DNA of 64,000 nucleotides from Nocardioides jejuensis (GTDB taxonomy: Bacteria; Actinomycetota; Actinomycetes; Propionibacteriales; Nocardioidaceae): the NCBI RefSeq assembly GCF_004337475.1, contig NZ_SJZJ01000011.1, positions 1 through 64,000 on the forward strand. Reading direction: 5' to 3'. Position numbers and translations under genes: made by a program. Shown one piece after another: positions 1 through 8,377 of the stretch (within the stretch, counting starts at the first letter, position 1; the number at the start of each line of letters is the position of its first letter). The notes beneath the pieces were generated by a model. That model ran no database searches. It was not told where the DNA came from and saw nothing but the letters and a program-made list of their open reading frames with translations.

Positions 1-55
1 GTGCCAATGGTTGACACACGAGCGCACCAACCCTGACCCCAGCCCGACGGAATAC

Positions 56-96
56 GGCGCGGGCGAGGCCCTCCCCCGAGGAGCCCCGCCCGCGCC
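56..96 (-). terminator. GC-rich hairpin downstream of the FtsX permease gene
   Basis: An inverted repeat has 14-base arms at 56-69 and 83-96, with one G-T wobble read on the minus strand, and a 13-base loop. It lies 36 bases past the permease stop codon. There is no clear T-run after it, so termination is inferred from position and stem strength only. Bases 1-55 hold nothing else I can support. Confidence 0.5.
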
Positions 97-132
97 GTCG
101 TTCCTGCCCCCGCTGGTCCGGGTACGACGCGA

Positions 133-2760
133 TCAGTCGATGCGCGCCACCAGCGGGAGCCGCGACCGGGCAAACAACCCGACCGCGAGTGCGAGGAGAA
201 CCGGTACGCCGACCGCGATCTCCGCGAGCAGCAGCCACGGGATGTCGATCGTGTGGGCATTAAGGGCCTGACCGGGCTGGTACGTGACGCCTTCGTAGTA
301 GAAGTCGTGGTCGGTCAATGGCCACGTCGCCGCGATGCCGGGCACCGCCCCGACGATCACGCCCAGGACCGCACCGATGCCACCGATGACGAAGGCAATG
401 CCCATCGCCACGGCACGACTGGTCCGGGGCGCAGCACCCACGGCAGACAGCGTTGCCAGATCCGGGCCGGCGTCAGCGAGCGCCAGCACCGTCGCGGTCA
501 AGGTTCCGCCGACCATCAGCAGGGCTCCGACGGCCGTCAGGACCATCATCACGATCGCGTACGACGGATCGGGCTGCCAGCCGCGCTCGACGTAGACGGA
601 CGCCGATTCGCTGACGTCGGTGACCGCAGCGTCGAGCGACTTCTCCTCAGCCCTGCTCACGTCGCGAGCAATCACCATGCCTGCCGGGACGACCTTCAGC
701 CCCAGCTTCGCCGCGGTCCGGTCGCCGATCACGAGATTCGCAGCGGGATAGGCAGACGTCGTCACCGGGAGCGCCGGCATGGTCACACGAGCCTTGGCCC
801 GGGCCCCGCCTTCGGGATCATCCTGGTCACCGACGTGCACCGTGACCGTCGCAGTGTGGGCGGAGGGGACGTGCTGACCGAGGACGATCGCGCCGCCCCG
901 GGCCAGCACCTTTGCTGCAGCCGTCCGTGACGACGCGGGCAGCTCGTCGTACATCTCGTCGACGCTGGAAACCACCTGGACCGCCTGCGAGAACGGGCCG
1001 TGCGACTCACCCCAGTAGTCCGACCCGCCCACCTTCATCGTGATGTCCTGGTAGGGGGCGGTGCCGTCCGACTCGGCCGGCCCACGGACGACCCGCGCGT
1101 CCGGAGCAATCGACGTCACCGCGGCGATGACGTCCTCCCGCGAGGCTGCGGCCTCCCCGGGCCCGTACGACATGTCGCTGAAGAGGTAGACGACGCCGTG
1201 CCCCATGGGCGCCTGCGTCTGGTACTCCTTCTCGCCTGCCGCCTGATCACTCGAGTTGGCGATGCCCAGCGCGACCACTCCGGCGACCGTGGCCATCACC
1301 GCACCGATCGCGGGCACGGTCCGCGTCCGGTGACGCAGCCCGTCGCGCACCGCGTAGCGGACCACGAGCGGCGCTCGCCCGGTCAACCGGGCGACGATCC
1401 GCAGGAGAAGCGGCATCAGGGCAACCGCACCCAGGACCGTCGAAACGGCACCGAAACCGATCCAGATCTCGCCCGTGCCCGTGTCTCCCTCGACTCCCAC
1501 AGCCGTGAGCAGGACGCCAAGCGCACCAAGCACGATGCCGAGCAGCGGCGAGAAGCGGGCCGGCGCGGGGTCTCCGCGACGACCAGTCAGCACGCGGACG
1601 ACGTCCTGTCGCGAGGCGATCCAGGCCGGGACCAGCGCTGCCAGGACAGCGCTCACCAACCCGAACACCGCCACACCCGCGACTTGCCACCAGATCACAT
1701 GGAAGTCACCGAAGTACTCATCGACACGGGCCTGGATGATCGGCACAGCGGCCCATCCGGCCGCGATGCCGAGGCCGACGCCGATCAGGGCACCGAGGAC
1801 TCCGATCACGACGGCGGTGGCGAGCACCGCCGAGCGGACCTGCCGCGGGGTGCCTCCGCTGGCGGCAACGAGGGCGAGCTCGCGCTGGCGGCGACGGGCA
1901 CTGACCGCGAACGCGGGACCGGCGAGCAGCACGACCTCCGTGATCGCCATGACGACAATCAGCACGACGACCGCGAAGTCACTGGCGGAGATGTACATCC
2001 GGTCAGCCCACAACTGCTCCTGGCGCGTATCTGCGGCGATGTCCCGGGCGCGCAGCCCGTCGAGACGTTCATTTGCGATCTCACCCGAGCCCGCCCGGGC
2101 GAAGACGAAGACGTCGTGGACCGCCCCCGCAGCGTGCGGGTCGGCGATGAGTCCACCCGGCAGGCTCCAGGCCCGCACGCCGGACTTGCTGGAACCGTCC
2201 TCGACGACTCCGACGACGTCGAGCGTGTGACCGTCGCGGACCGCGAGCTTCTCGCCGAGACCCGGACCCGCGTCAGCGAGGTGCCCGTTGACGACGACCT
2301 CGGTGGCGACCCGCGGCAGCCGCCCGTCGATCAACCGGTAGGTCCCCGTGGCCAGCGGACTGCGGAGGTCCGTCTCGACCGCGTCGACGCGCGCAGCGCC
2401 ATCGTCGGTCGTCACCCGGACGTTGCCGAGCAGACGCCGCGCGGTGAGAGCGTCCGGACCGACCGCGGCCTGCACGGTGGCCTGCAACGTGTCGACCACG
2501 TCGACCACCTTGGGCGCGGTGACGGTGCTGTCGCCGTCGTCGTACCCATAGGTGTTGCCGACTGCCACGCGAACGTCCGCCGTGCCCCACTCGCGATCGA
2601 TCGACAGCGCCGGCGACACTCCTGCCGTCGCGATCACCGTCGACGCCGCAGAGACACCCAGCACCGGCAGCAGGATCATCAGGAACACCACGGTCGTGCG
2701 GCCCTTGTTGCGCCACAGGTCCCGCCAGGCCAGCCGCAGCAGCGGCGTGAACCCCGTCAT
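133..2760 (-). CDS. ABC transporter permease, duplicated FtsX type
   Basis: Membrane subunit of an FtsX/MacB-type ABC transporter, 875 aa. A basic N-terminus leads into a hydrophobic segment (about residues 20-45) and a long extracytoplasmic region. A multi-helix FtsX unit follows near residues 265-390, then further helices around 400-500, and a second FtsX unit near 740-870. This two-unit form is common in actinobacteria. I placed the start at 2760 because that ATG overlaps the stop of the ATPase gene (ATGA), and the upstream in-frame ATG lies well inside the ATPase gene. It is the last gene of the padR-ATPase-permease operon. The cargo cannot be read from the sequence; PadR control suggests export of a drug, lipid or peptide (inference). 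Confidence 0.9.
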   Translation of the reverse strand: MTGFTPLLRLAWRDLWRNKGRTTVVFLMILLPVLGVSAASTVIATAGVSPALSIDREWGTADVRVAVGNTYGYDDGDSTVTAPKVVDVVDTLQATVQAAVGPDALTARRLLGNVRVTTDDGAARVDAVETDLRSPLATGTYRLIDGRLPRVATEVVVNGHLADAGPGLGEKLAVRDGHTLDVVGVVEDGSSKSGVRAWSLPGGLIADPHAAGAVHDVFVFARAGSGEIANERLDGLRARDIAADTRQEQLWADRMYISASDFAVVVLIVVMAITEVVLLAGPAFAVSARRRQRELALVAASGGTPRQVRSAVLATAVVIGVLGALIGVGLGIAAGWAAVPIIQARVDEYFGDFHVIWWQVAGVAVFGLVSAVLAALVPAWIASRQDVVRVLTGRRGDPAPARFSPLLGIVLGALGVLLTAVGVEGDTGTGEIWIGFGAVSTVLGAVALMPLLLRIVARLTGRAPLVVRYAVRDGLRHRTRTVPAIGAVMATVAGVVALGIANSSDQAAGEKEYQTQAPMGHGVVYLFSDMSYGPGEAAASREDVIAAVTSIAPDARVVRGPAESDGTAPYQDITMKVGGSDYWGESHGPFSQAVQVVSSVDEMYDELPASSRTAAAKVLARGGAIVLGQHVPSAHTATVTVHVGDQDDPEGGARAKARVTMPALPVTTSAYPAANLVIGDRTAAKLGLKVVPAGMVIARDVSRAEEKSLDAAVTDVSESASVYVERGWQPDPSYAIVMMVLTAVGALLMVGGTLTATVLALADAGPDLATLSAVGAAPRTSRAVAMGIAFVIGGIGAVLGVIVGAVPGIAATWPLTDHDFYYEGVTYQPGQALNAHTIDIPWLLLAEIAVGVPVLLALAVGLFARSRLPLVARID

Positions 2761-3482
2761 CGCGCGGCCTCCGCGTCGAGCAGGTCCTCGGGGCCGCGGG
2801 CGCGGCCCGACTCGTCGACGACGAGACCGTCCCGTAGGAAGACGACGCGGTCGGCCCAAGCGGCGTGACGCGGGTCGTGGGTGACGAGGAGGCCGGCGGC
2901 GCCGGCGTCCACGCGAGCGCGCAGCAGCTTGAGCACCTCTTCACCCGTGGCGGTGTCGAGGGCGCCGGTCGGCTCGTCGGCGAGGATCAGCCGGCGCTGG
3001 CCGACGATGGCGCGCGCGATCGCGACCCGCTGCTGCTGGCCACCCGACATGTCGTCCGGGTAGCGGTCTGCGGCGGATGTCAGGCCGACCTCGTCGAGCG
3101 CGACCAGCGCGGCGTCGCGGGCACGGCCGCGCTTCCAGCCGTCGAGCTCGAGCGGCAGCGCGACGTTCTCGGCGGCGGTGAGCGCCGGGATCAGGTTGAA
3201 CGACTGGAAGACATAGCCCACCGACGTACGACGGAGGGCCGCACGCCGGCTCTGCGAGAGGCGCACCAGCGACGTGCCGTCGACGACGACGTCACCCGTC
3301 GAGGGGGTGTCGAGGCCACCGGCCAGGTTGAGCAGCGTCGACTTGCCCGAGCCGGAGGGGCCCATGACCGCGACGAGCTCGCCCTGCGAAGCCGTGACCG
3401 TGACGCCGCGCAGCGCGTGGACCTCGGCAGCGCCGGCGCCGTGGACCCGGGTGACATCGGCAAGGGTGAGGATGGGGTTCAT
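2757..3482 (-). CDS. ABC transporter ATP-binding protein
   Basis: ATPase partner of the downstream FtsX permease, 241 aa, the normal length for the MacB/LolD-like group. Walker [10 protein letters not shown] is at residues 41-49, the Q-loop near 93, the signature SGGQQQR near 146-152 and Walker B LILADEP near 165-171. The start at 3482 ([10 protein letters not shown]) overlaps the padR stop by four bases, and its own stop overlaps the permease start. The three genes are therefore translationally coupled. ATP hydrolysis should drive the partner permease; substrate unknown. Confidence 0.93.
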   Translation of the reverse strand: MNPILTLADVTRVHGAGAAEVHALRGVTVTASQGELVAVMGPSGSGKSTLLNLAGGLDTPSTGDVVVDGTSLVRLSQSRRAALRRTSVGYVFQSFNLIPALTAAENVALPLELDGWKRGRARDAALVALDEVGLTSAADRYPDDMSGGQQQRVAIARAIVGQRRLILADEPTGALDTATGEEVLKLLRARVDAGAAGLLVTHDPRHAAWADRVVFLRDGLVVDESGRARGPEDLLDAEAAR

Positions 3483-4057
3483 CGGGCTGCCTCCTCGGCG
3501 ACGGTGGAGCGGGTCGGGGCGGAGGAACGGCGGGCGAGCCGCGCCTCGCAGTGGTCGAGCCAGCGGATCTCCGCCTCGGCGTTGAAGATGAGCGAGTCGA
3601 GGACGAGGCTCCAGGCGAGGTCGGCAGGCTCGTCCGTGGCCGCACCGCGCTTGAGGCGCGTGTAGTCGTGCAGCGCGTTCATGGTCGCGGTGCGCTGGCG
3701 CTGGACCAGCGAGGCGACGTCGACGCCGGGGATCGTGACCGCGATGGCGAGCTTGATCGCCAGCTCGTCGCGCGGCGGCTCGCCGCGCCCCACCGGCTCG
3801 TCGAACCACGTGGCCACCTCGACGCGGCCGTCGGTGGTGATCGCGTAGCGACGCTTCGACCCGTCCTCGTCGGCCTCGCTGTCACCCGAGGCGGCCTCGA
3901 TCATGCCGTCGCGCTCCAGGCGCGCCAGCGTCGTGTAGACCTGCCCGATGTTGAGCGGCCAGGTCGAACCCGTGCGGCCCTCGAACTCCGTGCGGAGCTG
4001 GTAGCCGTACATCGGACCCTGCTCCAGCAACGCGAGCAGTGCGTGTCGGACTGACAT
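3479..4057 (-). CDS. PadR-family transcriptional regulator
   Basis: PadR repressor of 192 aa. The N-terminal winged helix starts MSVRHALLALLEQGPMYGYQ and is followed by the PadR hallmark VYTTLARLERDGMI. The C-terminal part (about residues 95-185) is the helical Vir_C/PadR_2-type dimerisation region. The start at 4057 is preferred over the upstream ATG at 4120, which would make part of the operator coding. It is the first gene of an operon with an ABC ATPase and an FtsX permease, the classic layout of PadR-controlled efflux pumps. A near-perfect palindrome adjoining a -35 box lies 32 bases upstream, so autoregulation is likely. Confidence 0.9.
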   Translation of the reverse strand: MSVRHALLALLEQGPMYGYQLRTEFEGRTGSTWPLNIGQVYTTLARLERDGMIEAASGDSEADEDGSKRRYAITTDGRVEVATWFDEPVGRGEPPRDELAIKLAIAVTIPGVDVASLVQRQRTATMNALHDYTRLKRGAATDEPADLAWSLVLDSLIFNAEAEIRWLDHCEARLARRSSAPTRSTVAEEAAR

Positions 4058-4088
4058 CTGTTTCCCCCTTCCGGAAACCCGGTGACTG

Positions 4089-4120
4089 CATACTAGGTAT
4101 GCATACCGAGTATGTGTCAA
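4089..4120 (-). promoter_or_regulatory. PadR operator embedded in the padR-ABC promoter
   Basis: A 26-bp inverted repeat spans 4089-4114: CATACT, one variable base, GGTATGCATACC, one variable base, AGTATG. All pairs match except at the two variable positions. On the minus strand a consensus TTGACA -35 box (4120-4115) directly abuts it, so the palindrome occupies the spacer and -10 region. A bound repressor would exclude RNA polymerase. Assignment to the adjacent PadR is inference from position. Confidence 0.75.
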
Positions 4121-4173
4121 GGATCTTCGGACATTCGGAGCGGGCTTTTCGTGGTCGTGGTTGACTCCCCGCC

Positions 4174-4695
4174 ATGCGCCTCACCACCCCTGCCCTCGGC
4201 CTCGTCGTGGCCACCGCCGCCCTCGGACTGACTGCCTGCGGCGGCCCGGAGACGCCGTACACCGACACGGATCTCGCCGTTGCCGCGCTCGCGTCGGCGA
4301 TGGCCCCCCAGCTGCCCGCCGACCAGGCGCACTGCACGGCGAAGTCGCTCGTGGACGCCCAGGGTGTCGACGCGCTCACCCGGGCCGGGGCCCTGACCAA
4401 GGACCACGTCGCGAAGCTGACCGACCCGTTCGACAAGGCGACCGCCACCGCGCTCGCCGATGCCACGATCGCGTGCTGGGACTGGCGCAAGAACACCGAG
4501 AGCTGGGCGTCGCGCTACCCGACGGCGGAGCCGAAGGCCTGGGACAAGTACGTCGCCTGCGCCTCGAAGCTCGACGACAAGCTGCACGCCGCCCTCGAGG
4601 CGAGCTACGACAAGGCCGGTACGGCGAAGCCGGCCGCCGCCCTGGCGAAGGCCCAGGACGCCTGCAAGAAGGTCCTCGGTACGCCGGTCGGCTGA
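4174..4695 (+). CDS. small secreted lipoprotein, function unknown
   Basis: Protein of 173 aa with a clear lipoprotein signal: MRLTTPALGLVVATAALGL, then the lipobox LTAC with Cys at residue 22. The mature part is alanine-rich and mostly helical, with Cys near residues 51, 109, 129 and 168 that could form disulphides. I do not recognise a named domain; it resembles the many small actinobacterial cell-envelope lipoproteins. It is divergent from padR and has its own promoter region. It ends just before a 22-bp-period repeat array shared with the convergent fadB gene. Confidence 0.8.
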   Translation: MRLTTPALGLVVATAALGLTACGGPETPYTDTDLAVAALASAMAPQLPADQAHCTAKSLVDAQGVDALTRAGALTKDHVAKLTDPFDKATATALADATIACWDWRKNTESWASRYPTAEPKAWDKYVACASKLDDKLHAALEASYDKAGTAKPAAALAKAQDACKKVLGTPVG

Positions 4696-4703
4696 GGCCC
4701 GCG

Positions 4704-4836
4704 AGACCCGGGTTTTCGCACGTCGAAACCCGGGTTTTTACGCGTCCAGTCGCGGGTTTCGGCACCAGAACCCGCGACTGAAGACGCCGAAACCCGGGTT
4801 TCGGCGGACCAAAACCCGGGTTTCGACGTGTGTGGA
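4704..4836. repeat. 22-bp-period intergenic array, CCCGGG family (array A1)
   Basis: Six units fill the spacer between the convergent lipoprotein and fadB genes. The CCCGGG cores (or the degenerate forms CGCGGG and CCCGCG) start at 4707, 4729, 4751, 4771, 4793 and 4815. The spacing is 22 except for one 20-base step between units 3 and 4, where orientation flips. Typical core: GAAACCCGGGTTT. Because each core is a palindrome, neighbouring units can pair as roughly 12-bp stems with roughly 10-base loops. Units 3 and 4 form an explicit hairpin (AGTCGCGGGTT pairs with AACCCGCGACT). The array ends at the fadB stop codon. A bidirectional terminator is the simplest reading (inference). Confidence 0.9.
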
Positions 4837-7014
4837 TCAGGCGGGGAAGGACTCGCCGTTCTTCGCCATCTCGCGCAGCTTCGCCGTCGGGCGGAGCTGC
4901 TCGCCGTACTTGTCGGCCAGCTCGTCGGCGCGCTTGATGAACGCGTCGATGCCGTACGACCCGTCAGCGGCGTCGTAGCCGGTGATGAACTGCGCGGCAC
5001 CACCGGTCATCGGCGGGAAGCCGATGCCGAAGATCGAGCCGATGTTCGCGTGGGCGGCGGACGTGACGACACCCTCCTCGAACGTCTTGGCCGTCTCGAT
5101 GGCCTCGCGGAACATCATGCGGTCGCGCAGGTCCTGGAGCGGGTACTGCACCTCGGCGCGCGGGAAGAGCTCCGCGACGACCGACGAGATCGAGCCACGC
5201 TTGCCGTCGACGTAGTCGTAGAAACCCGCGCCCTTGAGCTTGGACGGACGACCGGCCTCGATCATCTTGTTGACGACCTGCTCGGTGACCGTGAGCTCCT
5301 CGATGCCGAGGGCGCTGCGGGTCGCCGTGGCGATCTTGACCATGAGCTCCATGTTGAGCTCGTCCGTGATCTGCAGCGGACCGACCGGGTAGCCGGCCGA
5401 CGTCGCGGCGCGCTCGATCGAGTACGGCGCCTGGCCCTCGAGCAGGAGCGCGAGGCCCTCCTCGATCTGGGTGCCGATGACACGCGAGGTGTAGAAGCCG
5501 CGCGAGTCGTGCGCGATCATCGGGGTCTTCTTGATCAGCAGCGTGATGTCGTACGCCTGGGCGAGCGACTCGTCCGACGTCTCGCCACCGCGGATGATCT
5601 CGACCAGCGGCATCTTGTCGACCGGCGAGAAGAAGTGCAGGCCGATGAAGCGGGCCGCGTTGCCCTCGCCGTCGATGCCCTTGGCGAGCTCGGTGATCGG
5701 CAGGGTCGAGGTGTTGGAGCAGAGCAGGGCACCCGGCGCGAGGAACGGGATGACCTCGTTGAAGACCTTCTGCTTCAGCTCGACGTTCTCGAAGACCGCC
5801 TCGACGACCGTGTCGCAACCGGCAGCGTCGGCCGGGTCGATGGTCGGCGTGATCCGGTTGAGGATCTCGTCAGCCTTCTCCTGCGTGATCTTGCCGCGGG
5901 AGACGCCCTTCTCGTTCAGGGCGGCGGTGTAGGCCTTGCCCTTCTCGGCAGCCTCGATGGTGACGTCCTTGAGGACGACCTCGACGCCAGCGCGCGCCAG
6001 GACGTAGGCGATGCCCGCGCCCATCATGCCCGCGCCGAGGACGATCGCCTTCTGCGGGACGTACTTCTCGACGCCCGCCGGGCGCTCCTTGCCCGCGTTG
6101 ATCGAGCCGAGGTCGAAGAAGAACGCCTGGATCATGTTCTTCGCCTGCTGGCTGGTGACCAGCGTGGTGAAGTAGCGACCCTCGATGCGCGACGCTGTCT
6201 CGAAGTCGACCTGGAGGCCCTCGGTGGCGGCGGCGAGGATCGCCTTCGGCGCACGGTAGTCGGCCTGCTTGATCTGCTTCTTCAGCATCGGGGCGAACGC
6301 CGGGAGCATGCCGGCGAGCGACGGGTGCGCCGGGGTGCCACCCGGGATCTTGTAGCCCGGCTTGTCCCACGGCTGCGCGATCTCGTCCGGGTTGGCCTTG
6401 ATCCACGCCTTGGCGGCCGGGATCAGCTCGTCCTGGGTGGCGACGAGCTCGTCGACCAGGCCCTTGGCCTTGGCGGCCTCCGGCTTGAACTCGGTGCCCT
6501 GGCCCAGGATCTCCATGAGGGCGGTCGCGAGGCCGAACATGCGGACGGTGCGGGTCAGGCCGCCACCACCCGGCAGCAGGCCGAGCTTCACCTCGGGCAG
6601 GCCGATGGAGTACTTGCCGTCGACCGCGATGCGGTGGTTGGTGGCGAGGGCGATCTCGAGGCCACCGCCGAGCGCGGCGCCGTTGATGGCGGCGACGACC
6701 GGCTTCGGGAACGTCTCCAGCTTGCGCAGGACGGCCTTGAGGTCCTCGACCTCGGCGAACACCTCGGCGGCGTTCTCTTTGCGGGCCTGGAGGAGGAGCT
6801 TCAGGTCGCCACCGGCGAAGAAGGTCTTCTTGGCGGAGGCGACGACGACGCCGGTGACCTGGTCGGCCTCGGCGTACAGGCGCTCGACGGCGGCCTTCAT
6901 GGACGCCTGGTAGAGCGCGTTCATGGTGTTGGCCGACTGGTTGGGGTCGTCCAGCGTCAGCGTGACGATGCCATCGGCGTCGATGTCGTAACGGACAGCG
7001 GTCTGCTCAGTCAT
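4837..7014 (-). CDS. fadB: fatty-acid oxidation multifunctional protein (enoyl-CoA hydratase / 3-hydroxyacyl-CoA dehydrogenase)
   Basis: Alpha subunit of the beta-oxidation complex, 725 aa. The N-terminal crotonase domain (about 1-300) holds both catalytic glutamates, in GGGLEIALA and LPEVKLG, and an oxyanion-hole region. The middle Rossmann domain (about 320-500) has the NAD-binding GAGMMGAGIA and the catalytic His in GLHFFSPVDKMPLVEII. The C-terminal 3HCDH domains complete it. It hydrates trans-2-enoyl-CoA and oxidises the L-3-hydroxyacyl-CoA product with NAD+. The start MTEQTAVRYD at 7014 lies 29 bases after the stop of the thiolase gene, so fadA-fadB form one operon. Confidence 0.95.
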   Translation of the reverse strand: MTEQTAVRYDIDADGIVTLTLDDPNQSANTMNALYQASMKAAVERLYAEADQVTGVVVASAKKTFFAGGDLKLLLQARKENAAEVFAEVEDLKAVLRKLETFPKPVVAAINGAALGGGLEIALATNHRIAVDGKYSIGLPEVKLGLLPGGGGLTRTVRMFGLATALMEILGQGTEFKPEAAKAKGLVDELVATQDELIPAAKAWIKANPDEIAQPWDKPGYKIPGGTPAHPSLAGMLPAFAPMLKKQIKQADYRAPKAILAAATEGLQVDFETASRIEGRYFTTLVTSQQAKNMIQAFFFDLGSINAGKERPAGVEKYVPQKAIVLGAGMMGAGIAYVLARAGVEVVLKDVTIEAAEKGKAYTAALNEKGVSRGKITQEKADEILNRITPTIDPADAAGCDTVVEAVFENVELKQKVFNEVIPFLAPGALLCSNTSTLPITELAKGIDGEGNAARFIGLHFFSPVDKMPLVEIIRGGETSDESLAQAYDITLLIKKTPMIAHDSRGFYTSRVIGTQIEEGLALLLEGQAPYSIERAATSAGYPVGPLQITDELNMELMVKIATATRSALGIEELTVTEQVVNKMIEAGRPSKLKGAGFYDYVDGKRGSISSVVAELFPRAEVQYPLQDLRDRMMFREAIETAKTFEEGVVTSAAHANIGSIFGIGFPPMTGGAAQFITGYDAADGSYGIDAFIKRADELADKYGEQLRPTAKLREMAKNGESFPA

Positions 7015-7043
7015 GTCTCTTTCTTTCCTTCTCAGTCCGCTGC

Positions 7044-8255
7044 TCAGAGAGCTTCGACGATGGTCGCGATGCCCATGCCGGCGCCGATGCACAGCGTGGC
7101 GAGGCCGTAGCGCTTGCCCTGGCGCTTGAGCTCGTCGACGAGCGTGCCCAGGATGATGGCGCCGGTGGCACCCAGCGGGTGACCCATCGCCATGGCGCCA
7201 CCGTTGACGTTGACGACGTCCTGGGTGATGCCCATGTCCTTGATGAAGCGGAGGGCGACGGCCGCGAAGGCCTCGTTGATCTCCCACAGGTCGATGTCGT
7301 CGACCGTCAGGCCGGCCTTCTCGAGCGCCTTGTACGCCGCCGGCGCGGGGCCGGTGAGCATGATGGTCGGCTCGGAGCCGATGACCGCGGTCGCAACGAT
7401 GCGCGCCTTCGGGGTCAGGCCGTGCTTCTTGCCCGCCTCCTCGGAGCCGATCAGCATGAGCGAGGCACCGTCGACGACGCCGGAGCTGTTGCCGCCGTGG
7501 TGGACGTGGTTGATCTTCTCGAGCTCGGTGTACTTCGACAGCGCGACGTCGTCGAAGCCGGCGTCGACACCCATCGCGACGAACGACGGACGAAGGCCGC
7601 TCAGGCCCTCCACGGACGTGTCCGGGCGGATCGTCTCGTCCGTGTCGAGGATGACGAGACCGTTCTCGTCGCGGACCGGAACGACGCAGTCGTCGTAGTA
7701 GCCGTTGGCCCAGGCCTTGGCAGCACGCTGGTGGGACTGGGCGGCGAGCGCGTCGCAGTCCTCACGGGTGAAGCCCTCGAGGGTCGCGATCAGGTCGGCG
7801 GAGACACCCTGCGGGATGAAGTACGTGTCGAGCGACGTCTTCGGGTCCATGGCCCAGGCGCCACCGTTGGAGCCCATCGGCACGCGGCTCATCGCCTCGA
7901 CGCCACCGGCGAGGATCAGGTCCTCCCAGCCGGAGCGGACGCGGGCGGCGGCCTGGTTGACGGCCTCGAGGGCGGAGGCACAGAAGCGGTCGATCTGGAC
8001 GCCGGCGACCGTCTCGGCGAGGCCGGCCTTCACGGCGGCAACGCGCGCGATGTCGGAACCCTGGTCACCGATCGGGGTGACGCAGCCGAGGATGACGTCG
8101 TCGATGCCGGCGGTGTCGAGACCCTCGTTGCGCTCCTCGATCGCGTTCATGAGCGAGACGACGAGGTCGATCGACTTGACCTCGTGGAGCGAGCCGGTCT
8201 TCTTGCCTCGACCACGCGGCGTACGCACGTGGTCGTAGATGAATGCTTCAGCCAT
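7044..8255 (-). CDS. fadA: acetyl-CoA C-acyltransferase (3-ketoacyl-CoA thiolase)
   Basis: Beta subunit of the fatty-acid oxidation complex, 403 aa, full family length. The nucleophilic Cys92 is in [10 protein letters not shown], the catalytic His359 in [15 protein letters not shown] and Cys389 in [11 protein letters not shown], all intact. It cleaves 3-ketoacyl-CoA with CoA to give acetyl-CoA and a shortened acyl-CoA. It is the first gene of the operon with fadB. A 15-bp palindrome overlaps the predicted transcription start upstream, so repression, probably by a TetR-type acyl-CoA sensor encoded elsewhere, is likely (inference). Confidence 0.95.
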   Translation of the reverse strand: MAEAFIYDHVRTPRGRGKKTGSLHEVKSIDLVVSLMNAIEERNEGLDTAGIDDVILGCVTPIGDQGSDIARVAAVKAGLAETVAGVQIDRFCASALEAVNQAAARVRSGWEDLILAGGVEAMSRVPMGSNGGAWAMDPKTSLDTYFIPQGVSADLIATLEGFTREDCDALAAQSHQRAAKAWANGYYDDCVVPVRDENGLVILDTDETIRPDTSVEGLSGLRPSFVAMGVDAGFDDVALSKYTELEKINHVHHGGNSSGVVDGASLMLIGSEEAGKKHGLTPKARIVATAVIGSEPTIMLTGPAPAAYKALEKAGLTVDDIDLWEINEAFAAVALRFIKDMGITQDVVNVNGGAMAMGHPLGATGAIILGTLVDELKRQGKRYGLATLCIGAGMGIATIVEAL

Positions 8256-8278
8256 CAGGATTCCTCACAGAGCGAATT

Positions 8279-8304
8279 GGTACACCGTGTACCCGGTGAT
8301 CATA
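8279..8304 (-). promoter_or_regulatory. fadA promoter with palindromic operator
   Basis: On the minus strand a TATGAT -10 hexamer (8304-8299) is followed five bases later by the perfect palindrome GGTACACGGTGTACC (8293-8279). The palindrome covers the expected transcription start, 24 bases before the fadA ATG. No good -35 is visible. This is a typical layout for a dimeric repressor. The neighbouring TetR gene has a different palindrome at its own promoter, so the regulator of this site is unknown. Confidence 0.65.
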
Positions 8305-8377
8305 ACTGCAGGTCGGCACATGTCGTACCCGTGGTTCCGGTCACACGGATGAAGCCTCGGCGTCCGGACGGGAGCGG

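Noticed and set aside
1000..2868. Long plus-strand open frame opposite the FtsX permease gene
   Set aside because: Arg/His/Asp-rich shadow frame without domain or ribosome site.
4704..4836. CRISPR array
   Set aside because: Regular spacing suggested CRISPR, but the period is only 22 bp in total, cores are palindromes, orientation flips inside arrays, no unique spacers exist and no cas genes are present.
4828..7110. Long plus-strand open frame opposite fadB
   Set aside because: Shadow of fadB; composition is low-complexity and no motif is recognisable, while fadB has every catalytic residue.
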